In this document: positions 55,580-64,000 of the stretch, one piece after another
Numbering within the stretch: position 1 is the stretch's first letter
Layout of the letters: the number at the start of each line of letters is the position of its first letter
Assembly: GCA_028456385.1 (NCBI GenBank)
Contig: JALNQF010000012.1
Coordinates: 186,001 to 250,000 of the forward strand
Length of the DNA: 64,000 nt
Direction: 5' to 3'
Source of the DNA: Ophiosphaerella korrae
Taxonomy: Eukaryota > Ascomycota > Dothideomycetes > Pleosporales > Phaeosphaeriaceae
Program-made: the position numbers and the translations under genes
Notes under the pieces: generated by a model
What the model saw: only the letters and a program-made list of their open reading frames with translations
What the model was told of the DNA's origin: nothing
The model's database searches: none

Positions 55580-58253
55580 TCATGCGTGATACAAAACATA
55601 AGTGCTGCTCGAAGCACCATCTCCAATCTCCAACCCAGCCGTCTCAAGCTCTGCCTTGCGCCCCGGCATATGTTGCGTAATGAGATCCCACTTGTTACCA
55701 GAGCCCAACTGCGTATATAAAAAGACTCAGCAAAATGCGATCCGAAGCTCGAGTGCTACTGAGGTGGGCGCGGCGCAGCTAGAGCCCTATGTCGCTCAGC
55801 AACATTTGCATATGTCTGAAGCGTCGCGACAGGCGCCCGCGCTGCAGCCATGGCAGAAAACCCAGGCTGTCCAACATCAGCCTAAGCTTTATTCCGAGAC
55901 AAATGAGCCTTCTCGGCATCATCAAGACCCCGCGCAACTTCCTCCGAGAGCACGCTAAACCCAGGCTTGAGCCACAGCTTTCCTGCATCCATAATCACGC
56001 CCCAGCCTTTCGGGCGCAAGAACTTGAATGCCGAGGTCGATATCGCATGGTCATTGATCTCCGCCGAGTCGAAGAAGGGAGCGGGGAGAAGGTCGCGTCC
56101 GATTCCCGACACATTGCGCGCTTAACGCAACGCGCAAAACGTGGCGGTCTGCGATATGGGGGTTGCGTGGCTGCTCGGGTTCCACGTATTGCTTGTCGCC
56201 ATGCTTGATCTTCAAAGCATGAAGCTCGTTATGCAATTGCGTTGTTGCGTCCATGGTTTCGTTGAGGTAGGCGTCCCTGAAAAAAAAACTAAAAAAAAAA
56301 CTGATAGCCTTTGCAAAATTTATCATTTTCAAGTTCGGCCTTGCCGGCGATCTTCCTTGACTCGAGCTGGGCATCTTCCATTGCTTGCTTGAGCACCATG
56401 TTTTCGACACGGACGGACTCTGTCTCCTCGGTTATCGTACGGATATTGACGAAAACTTGATCCAGATTGGCAGGTATGGTAACAGCCCCTCTGTCACCGG
56501 AGACACAAGTCAGGCGGTACGCTTCAAGCTCTTCCATTATAGCAGCTGTGCTGTGTTTCCGGATGTCAATCTGGGTCTTCAGGCTGTGCACCTCTTCCTC
56601 GCGCATCTCGTCAAGCATGGAGGGCCTCAGGTTCTCCATGTCCATTTCGTCGTCGCGTGCCTGTAACGTTCTATTCTCATATCGAACGTTTTTGAAAAGC
56701 TTGAACAGCTCGTCGTTCTTAGATTCAAGGTTTGTGGTCCCAGGGGCAACAGTACCACTCTACAACTGTTCAATTTGTTCCACCGCGTCGCGAACTTGGT
56801 CTTGCTTTTGCGACAACTTCTCTTCGAGTTGTTGGATCTGTGTTTGGAGGTTCCCGGCATCGATTCGCGCATGTCGTGCGTCCTCCTGAGCTTGTCATAG
56901 GTGGTCACCGTGTTGCTGCATCTTGTCCAAAAGGCTTTTGTTATACTGCTTGAGACGCTTCAATTCCGCGCGAAGCTTCTTCATCTCCTCCTTAGCTTCG
57001 GTGTTTTCATTAAACACCTTCTTAAGTCCGCCTACTTTAGGGAACTTTTTGACGAGCAGCTGCGCCATGCGCTCATGCTCCTTGGCCACCTAGTCTTTCT
57101 CCGCAACGACCCTCTTGATTCCGTCTTGATACTCAGCAACCGCTTCCTCGCTTCCTCGTAGTCACTAGTCTTCATATTCAACTCGGTTTCCAGGCGCTCC
57201 TTCTCGGCAGCCATCCTGTCGCGGTTCGCCCTCGAGGACTTGAGAATCGCCGCGTTCTTGGCCTCGAGTTCCTCAAGATACCGAGCCCTGTCTTGCTCTG
57301 CTTTGCGAGACTCAGTAAGCTCTTCGTCTTTCTTCTCAATAGGATTCTTTACTAGTTGAACTTCAAGCTCCCTGGCAGCCAGTTCACCCTTGCAGGTAGC
57401 CGGTTCTGCCAGCGCTTTGGTGTAGTATCCGGTGATTTCGGTAAAGGCTTTATTCTCTGAGCGCTTCAACTCAGCAACCAGCTCCTCTTCCCTGGAGTTT
57501 AGCTGGGCTTGGATCGTCGCCTTGGCGTCAGTGTGTTCCTTTTGCAACGCCTCTACCTGCTGTTCCAACTCGGTGCAACGATCTTCTGCTTCTTGACACT
57601 GCTCGGCAGCAAACATCACCTTCTGATAGTCGTTCCGGAGCCTTTCCAACTGCTTGGCGTACTTCTCTTCGAGTGTTGCATGGCGCTGCTTCATCCCCCG
57701 TAACTCGGTGCGGGTCAAGTCATAGTCAGTCTGGAGTACCTTGTTCTCGTCTGCCTTTGCGTCGAGAGCATTGGTCAACACGCCATAGCTGCTGAACCAA
57801 CTTGAGGCCGAATACATTGCAGAAATCGTGCTTCGAACAGCTTCGCCGTCCTCGGTCTCTGTGGATAGACCCTCATATTTATTAAGTGAGGTGAACGTTG
57901 TTTCAGAGACTTGTTCAACGTATTTGCGCGTACGCATGGCAGCAAAGTGCTTTCGCCATGTCGCTTTTGAGTTTAGATGAAGCTGAGCCGTAATTCCTGG
58001 AATCTTCGAGTACCAGTCAGTCACTGTTCGTGTCCACGGAAGGTTATTCCTTACTTAGGTTTGTAATGTTAGACTTGACCTTTGGGATAAAGAACGTCTT
58101 AATGTTCCTGGGTGGGACAGGTATAATGCTCCTTTGATCCAAATAGCGACGAAATGACTGCGCTCTGTCTTGTGACCGCTTGAACAAGCCCTCGTGTGTC
58201 TCCACCGCGTCGCTCATGATCCTCAAATGCTCGTCTAGGCCTATTCCCTGCAT
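55580..58253 (-). pseudogene. Large coiled-coil protein gene, broken
   Basis: From the ATG at 58253 (MQGIGLDEHLRIMSDAVETH) the reading breaks at a TAA near 58044 and resumes in another frame from about 58024 (DWYSKIPGITAQLHLNSK) into a long heptad-rich coiled coil of nearly 300 codons (for example LEEKYAKQLERLRNDYQKVM). A one-base shift at about 57140-57160, within a small AAGCGAGGAAGCGG repeat, moves to a frame that continues VAEYQDGIKRVVAEKD, TAG (57090-57092), VAKEHERMAQLLVKK, TGA (56895-56897), QIQQLEEKLSQKQD, TAG (56760-56762) and further coiled coil. A T-tract expansion at 56281-56303 and another shift follow; the tail GSGNKWDLITQHMPGRKAEL reaches a stop at 55580. It was likely an over-800-residue fungal coiled-coil protein of unknown function. 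The three nonsense codons all fit C-to-T change (CAG or CGA to TAG or TGA). Confidence 0.75.
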
Positions 58254-58912
58254 GATATTTGCAGAAACCGGGGTTTTGAATTTGATATGGTTGAACTAAG
58301 GTCAAGCTGTATGATCGACAAACAAGTTGAGTAACTGGATAGTCAAAAGCCAAGTTGGGCGTTGAGTAAGGTGCTCTAAGTAATGGGGCTATACTAGACT
58401 ATGCCATGAAGTACCCTTACCGGACCAATCACATACGGGTTTCAACGAGCGGATGTTGAGAATTACTATATACGGCCTAGTAGTCACTTGGTTGTAGGTT
58501 AATGATAGGTAACGATAGGCGTATTGACAATAGCGGGATAGTATGGAGAATACCTAGTCGACAAGCTCAAGGCCTAGGTAGAAGGGCTCACGTGGGGCAG
58601 AACCAACGCTCAAATTCTCCTAGGGCTGGGGCAGACGGAGGGGGAAAGGTCAGGACATTGGATTCGGAGTCGAGAAATACATGCTTGAGCAAAACGTTTG
58701 CTATGACAATCCAACCACCAAGTCTCTGATAGTTAGATTGCGTGTGACAAAAGAGGGCTAGGAGGTGGATATTACTCACAATAGACATAATCATCGTACC
58801 TTCCATCATCACCACATACATACCGATCAAATAAAAAAGCCCAAGGCAGAATGGATTGATATCCAAGACAACAAATACACCCACCCACCACACCTAACCC
58901 AATCCACACATC
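58254..58912. other. Intergenic region
   Basis: About 660 bp between the coiled-coil relic and the USP-like gene. CA-rich near 58780-58920. No gene seen. Confidence 0.35.
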
Positions 58913-61450
58913 TCACCCGCCCTTTTTCTCCAAAACCTCAATATGGCTAGCGCCCACCTCCTCATCCTCCATCCTAACATCCACAAACTCCAGCCTCTCA
59001 GTATCAACCTCCATCTCCTCCCCAGCAACGGTCCCACTACTCGCCTGACTGCTCGCAACACCCGTCAAAGCATCCATACCGCCATTAATCTCGATCATCT
59101 CCTGCATACCCTTGTCCTCGACTTCAGTATTCGGCGTGAGCGTCGCGCTCGAGAGCTGCGAGTTGTGAGCGTGGAACTGCTGCGCGGCGACAGTAGCCCA
59201 ATCGCATTCGTAGTCGGGAGGGCGGTTGATCCAGTCGCCTTGGGGGGCGTCGGCGAGGGTGTCGTAGGGTGAGTTCCAGGTAGAGGATTGGAGTTCGGAG
59301 AGGAAGTTGAGGTTGTCCTTTTTGACGAAGTCGGTGAGGGGTGTGGGGAGGGGAGCTGGCGGGGTGGAGAGTGCGGAAACGTGGGCGTAGATGAGGAGGG
59401 CGGATGGAGATTCTGTAGCGGCGCGCTCGAGGACTTCTTGTGACGGGAGGCGGTCGCGGCGGATGCTAGGGGATGAGGTTTCGGTGTCGTATTGGATGCG
59501 CCACCATTCTGGGGTGGTGGAGGTGGCGTTGTCGTGATTAGGGTGCAGGAGGTAAACGACGCCGAGGTGAGTCGCTACACCGCAGAGATGATAAGGGTGG
59601 TGCATGGCGTCTTCCGGTCGTTGTCCTGGTGGGTATTCAGGTTCCGTGAGGTCGATGATATTCTGCGCCCCATCATCGACGATTGGTTTGAAGCGATTCG
59701 AGATGCTGTTTAGTGTTTCTTGAATTTGTTTGGTTTGTTCATTTAATGCTACAATGATTAGATTAGCAGGACCACAGACACGCGATCGAGGACTCGTACC
59801 AGCAAGCTTGCTTTCAATACTCTGGTATAGTGACTGCAACTGAGACAGGACAGCAGCATCTTTAGGGTCAGGATTTTCCTCTTGCTGTGGTTGAAAGGCT
59901 TTCATGCTTTTTTCGATTAGCTTCAACGTTTCAATAGGGTTGGTCTTGATCTTCTCCTTCGGCGTATGGAACTTCAATTTCTGGACTGTGGTATTAATGT
60001 CCTTTAATCGGGCTTCGTATTGTTTCATAGTATCGTACATGCTGTCAATGACAAGCTTGTTGAGCTCCAAGTATCGATCTGCGTAAAGAGTGGCAGGTAT
60101 GCGACAGCCTAGTCCCTGGGCATTTGTAGTGGCGGAAGTCAGGCGCAAGATCAGGACCTTGCTGATAGTGGATATATGCGCATTCCCAGTATCCATAGCA
60201 AAGAGATTATCATCAAGAACGTCGTAGAGGCTTAGGTTGGGCTTAGATCCTTCCCTAACCACGGTTGCATCAAAAACAAAATTCTCCACGTGACTGCTTC
60301 CTATGTTGACCAGTGATCGCAACTCCCCATTCAATTGTGCATTCGGAACCTGGGATTGGTATGCAGCGCTCCAAAGCAAGAGAAATTTTAGAAGGTCGTC
60401 ATCTTCATCTTCAAGGGTCGGGTTGAATTCTTTCCATGCGTCGAGTTCCAGCATCGAGCTCACTGTCGCATACGCTCGATCAGAAGTGTCAAGGAATGCC
60501 ATCAAGCGCTGTGTTTCATGAATAACGTCCAAAGCATACATCTCCTCCTGCTCTGTTGTATCAATGATGCGTGAAGGAATTGCAGGGCTGCCTTTCCACC
60601 AATCGTCGCCCATCCAGTAGCTCCTCTGCGTGACGGAAGGCGCAAGCAATGCATTTCGAAACAAGGGAATCGAGTGTAAGATGGATATGAGGGCGGGAAG
60701 GTAGTTGAATCTCGGCGAGGGCTTGAGCACGGCGGGCTGGCCTTGTTCGCGCTGGCGATCGTTTGGGGCGGGGTCTGGGATGACTTCGGTGGCGGTGGGT
60801 ACCATGGCCCATTGTGTGGTGTCGTAGTGGTCTCTGGTTGCGGGGCCAAATACGGGCCGGGCGTTGCCTGTGACTCCAGACTCTTGCGTGTTCTCGATGC
60901 CTATGTACAGTGTCAGCATCCATTCCCCCGCATTCTGTTATGTATACCAAGGACTGACTCTGCATGGGCGCATCGCCAAGATGGGTGGATACAGCCGATC
61001 GCTGGCTCGTTCGCGAGGGTGGTCGCGTGGGCGCTCTGCTGTGCTCATTGCTATGGGGGTAGTTCTCAAGGCCTGGCGCATAGTCGATGTTGAAGGCTGT
61101 AGTTGTTGTGGTCAGCCCAAGTCCCCTTGCCAATGTCATATCACCACCACATACTTGGAAGGCCGCCGCCGCCTGGATCTTCTTCGCCATATCTGCCGGC
61201 GGAAAAGGCAGTCTTGTCCCAGCGCGGTACCGAGTCGTTCAAGAGGTTCTTAAGATTGGCTGGGTCCGTCTCGAAGAACTTCATCACCGCCGTCTCCACA
61301 TTGTTGTCGCTAATCTGCACACATGGTTAGGGCGGCTGCATCCAGCATGGACAGGGCTTTGGGCACCTTCAGCAGCTGCAACGCTTCATCTTTGCCCAGC
61401 TGGTAGCCGATAAACTCTAGCAGCTCGTTGATTTTGTCGTCGGCAGCCAT
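58913..61450 (-). CDS. USP-like ubiquitin-binding protein (USP25/28-type), probably catalytically inactive
   Basis: Five exons: 61367-61450, 61155-61314, 60959-61096, 59800-60900 and 58913-59748, with introns of 52, 58, 58 and 51 nt; 772 aa. The N-terminus is a UBA-like helical unit (DDKINELLEFIGYQLGKDEA, then SDNNVETAVMKFFETDPANL across the first junction). A Pro/Ser/Arg-rich linker (SRAPTRPPSRTSQRS) follows, as in fungal ubiquitin-interaction proteins. The USP-like part begins near residue 160 with PSPRFNYLPALISILHSIPL, where a peptidase would have the Cys box (N-x-C-W/F), and ends with HPYHLCGVATHLGVVYLLHP, WWRIQYDTETSS and SALLIYAHVSAL, corresponding to the His-box strands. No cysteine occupies the nucleophile position and the GHY motif is absent. 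A coiled helix lies between (DTMKQYEARLKDINTTVQKL). So it likely binds ubiquitin or scaffolds rather than cuts. Family assignment rests on remote resemblance. Confidence 0.8.
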
Positions 61451-61822
61451 TATCGCGGGCGTTGATGTTGGTTTGGTGGCGTACCAGCGTGGGCGGGGAA
61501 GAAGGTATGTGGGGTGGGCAGCAAACAGCACATGTGCTAGTATTGACGGTACCTTCACTGCGGCATCAAACGACTGTCCAGCTGCTGTTTGCGATATCCA
61601 TGGCGGGCGTGGTGGGGGATGCACTTTGATCAGATGCTGAGCTATGCGGAGGAGCTTGCGGAGCTACCTTCGCTAAACACCAGCGGATGGACAGGGATGC
61701 CGCTTGTGGCACTGTGCCGTCATCACGCTCCAGGTTACACCCAACAAAGTCATAGTCAGATAGTCAGGTAGGATAGAAAATAATTGGAGTGGATTGGTTC
61801 CTGAAGTCCTCTAATTATAATG
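61451..61822 (-). promoter_or_regulatory. Spacer between PET127 end and USP-like gene start
   Basis: 372 bp holding the 3' end of PET127 (minus strand) and the promoter of the USP-like gene. No gene seen. Confidence 0.35.
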
Positions 61823-64000
61823 TTATAACCTGTCTGCGCCTGGTCCCATGGGCCGGTACATGTGCACGCCCTTTTCTTCGTCCACCTTGTCTTGCTGTTG
61901 TCTCCACGCGCGCCCACGGTTGCTGAAGCGTTGTATCAAGTTGCGGTAGTTTGCCAGCCCTTTGTTGACTTCTTCGTCTTCCATGCCTATCAGGGCTCGT
62001 CGCCGTTCCTTGACCGCACTGTACAGCTTCCAGCGTGATGACGGTGATATCTCTTGAATATGGTACTCGAGCTTCCAGCTATCTTCTGCAGTGATGCTCC
62101 GTGGTCGATCCACGTAAGTTTCGTTGACTTTGTTACGCACACTAAGAGTCCAGCCCATCAATGGCCCCTTTGGTACTGCTGCATCAGCTTTGCTAACTTG
62201 GCTTTCCTGCTTGTCACTGGGCTCTTCTGAGGCGTTACTCGCTGTCTCCTCCGGTTTTTGCACTTCATTCTCTGTCGGCTCTTGAACTTCCACTTCATTC
62301 TCTGTGCTCTCTTGAACTTGATCTTCTGATGCCTCGGCGCCAACATCACTTTGTTTGTCTTCATCTACCTGCTCGTCAACCTCATCTTGAATGTTCTGCC
62401 AAGCGGCTTGCACCGCCGGGTCATCCTTTCCTACGCCCACCACTGTCCGTGCAAAATCTTTCTGGGCAGCTTCTCCGGTTCCTTGAATTTCGTCTGCCTG
62501 CTCTTCTGATACTGGTTCGGCAAAAATATACATGAAGGGTGTGCTCGCGTCCCGTGCCTCAAAGTGCATTCGAATTGACTATACTCATTAGTGGTATGCC
62601 GCAAAGGAACTGCATGATTCTTACCTGTTCAGGGAACTGTGTTGTGGCTCTGGTCAATAGCTCGTCGAGTAGGTTTATCGACAGTTTGAATTCCTGGTCA
62701 CCCAAGCTAGTGTCTTCCTGCCCATGAAGCACTCTGTCCAGGTCGGGCAGGCTGAGATACTGAAAACCAAAGATGCGTTCAATATTGTGAAAAGCAAGGA
62801 AAATTCCATCCATGCGGCCCATACGAACTTGTAGCGAGTATTTCAACAGTGTTGCGCGAGTCATATCGTAGAACTCGCGCTCATACGACTCCCACTCACC
62901 TTGAGCGAAGCGTAACTGGTAGCCAGAGCCCTTTTCGTACTCCTTGTGGTTCATACGAATTGAAACCACTGCTCTTGTCTTCAGATCAAAAACGCCTGTT
63001 CCTGGAAGACGGGGGTCATGTGCGTCTAGCTGCGATCGCATGAGAACATTTCCAAGCCGGGAATAGTGGTAGCATCTGCTGGAGTTGTCCTCTGCTGGCG
63101 CTTCCTGTGGATTTGACCTGCGAAACAGCTCAAACTCACTTTGGTCGGTTGTCAATAGTTTCTCCAGTGAATGTCCAAGCCAGCTCATGATGTTTGGCTT
63201 GTCGTATGACTTATCGGCATCGATAGCATATATGCCATCCTTGTAGCGCAAGAAGATTGCATCGGGTCCAAGTGTGATCTTTGAAAATTTCTTTGAAGGT
63301 ACTGGGAATCCTCGCGAAAGCATATCATGGTTGAGTTCTCGGAAATTAGATAATAAATAGTGGAAGTGTTGAAGCACGCTCGACATGCTCGAGGTGGAGC
63401 CAGTGAACTTTATGCCCAAACGCTTGGTGAGGTCCAATAAAGTCTGGTCTTTGGAGGACGTCTTATACTCGCTTAGAGCATCGAAATCAAACTCGTGTAC
63501 GGGCATGATCTTTTCGAGGTACGGGTCGAAGTTGTAGAGGCGCGAACGGGGGTCCTGCAGGCGGTATACGCCTGGGTTGAAGAGTACACGGTCGAGACCA
63601 TAGGAGAGCATAGGCACTGGGGGGATATCGAGAGGAACGGGTTCGAAGGTGAGGTCATTTCCGTCGATAATTTCTATCTGTAGCCGTTCCTCCCTCTTCC
63701 TCTTCGCTTCCTCGCTACGTGCCTTGCCTACGAGGGCTTCCTTGAGCGACATGGGTTTAAATGGCTCTTTGCCTTTGCTTTTCCCCTCTTTGGTTGAGTT
63801 CCTCGTCTCTTTGGGTGTGTCGGCCGCTTCCTTGGTTTCGCCATCGATACCCTCGGTCGCATCCTTTTCATCTTGGGCTGTGTCCTTCACAGCTCTGGCT
63901 GTGCCCTTTGCCCTTTTGGATTTGTCCGTACGGCCTTCTTTGGGCCCAGATAGGACCATCCGGACTGCATCTCTTCTCAAGGGGCCTTTTCGGCGAACAG
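61823..64000 (-). CDS. PET127: Mitochondrial RNA-processing protein PET127 (5' part outside window)
   Basis: Two exons visible, 62625 to beyond 64000 and 61823-62578, across a 46-nt intron (GTAAGA...TATAG); over 700 residues are covered. PET127 is a mitochondrial inner-membrane-associated protein needed for 5' processing and turnover of mitochondrial RNAs; the fold resembles PD-(D/E)XK nucleases. Marks: MLSYGLDRVLFNPGVYRLQD, LYNFDPYLEKIMPVHEFDFD, GSTSSMSSVLQHFHYLLSNF, YKDGIYAIDADKSYDKPN, then YHYSRLGNVLMRSQLDAHDP, RLPGTGVFDLKTRAVVSIRM, SYEREFYDMTRATLLKYSLQ and RMGRMDGIFLAFHNIERIFG, and after the splice IRMHFEARDASTPFMYIFAE. The N-terminal region near the window edge is Lys/Glu/Thr-rich and stays open to position 64000, so the start codon and targeting sequence lie outside. 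The C-terminal half is acidic and Gln/Glu-rich before a conserved-looking WTLSVRNKVNETYVDRPRS. Confidence 0.93.

Noticed and set aside
58045..58075. A 31-nt GTAAGG...ACAG intron joining the first two parts of the coiled-coil gene
   Set aside because: Too short for fungal splicing; treated as a lesion or unresolved junction.
1..64000. CRISPR arrays, bacterial operons, rRNA genes
   Set aside because: No regularly spaced repeats, no ribosome-binding sites and no rRNA signature; intron-rich genes show the DNA is fungal.

Overview
The window looks like nuclear DNA of a filamentous ascomycete (Pezizomycotina, probably Dothideomycetes/Pleosporales; the class is an inference from gene content). Coding regions are broken by short introns of about 42-66 nt (one of 94 nt) with GTATGT/GTRAGT-type donors and CTAAC/CTGAC-like branch sites. 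The recognisable genes are fungal: a WOPR regulator, a Mei2-like RNA-binding protein, RMP1, RAI1, SEC15, LYS9, PET127, a HET-domain gene and a rhodopsin/Pth11-like membrane protein. Genes are spaced out, in no operon order, on both strands.

Layout. 1-11.7 kb: a WOPR (Gti1/Pac2) transcription factor with a long pyrimidine-rich leader; a head-to-head pair made of a tail-anchored fungal membrane protein (-) and a trypsin-like protease fused to a C-terminal zinc ribbon (+); a KANL3/TEX30-type alpha/beta hydrolase; and the RNase MRP subunit RMP1. 11.7-19.2 kb: no supportable gene. 19.2-28.2 kb: Mei2-like protein, a small probable mitochondrial protein, and the decapping nuclease RAI1. 28.2-34.8 kb: a faint gene relic, exocyst SEC15, and a divergently placed saccharopine dehydrogenase (LYS9) carrying three independent disabling lesions. 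36.7-40.8 kb: two decayed genes, a truncated cullin and a HET-domain gene. 41.2-47.9 kb: a GNAT acetyltransferase, a 3.4-kb gap holding a foldback MITE-like element, and a tail-to-tail pair of secreted feruloyl esterase and LovD-like serine hydrolase. 48.9-54.3 kb: a Cys-containing hypothetical protein, a seven-TM-like protein and a basic/acidic nuclear-type protein. 55.6-58.3 kb: a broken coiled-coil gene. 58.9-64.0 kb: a USP-like protein that seems to lack the catalytic cysteine, and PET127, which runs off the window end.

Housekeeping genes (RNA processing, exocytosis, mitochondrial RNA metabolism) alternate with accessory material (HET, protease/TM pair, esterase pair) and with four clear pseudogenes between 33 and 58 kb. 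That concentration of fresh gene decay, the protease/TM pair and the degenerate USP are the most notable things here. Intron borders were placed by eye from splice motifs and homology of the joined protein; none was tested against transcripts.
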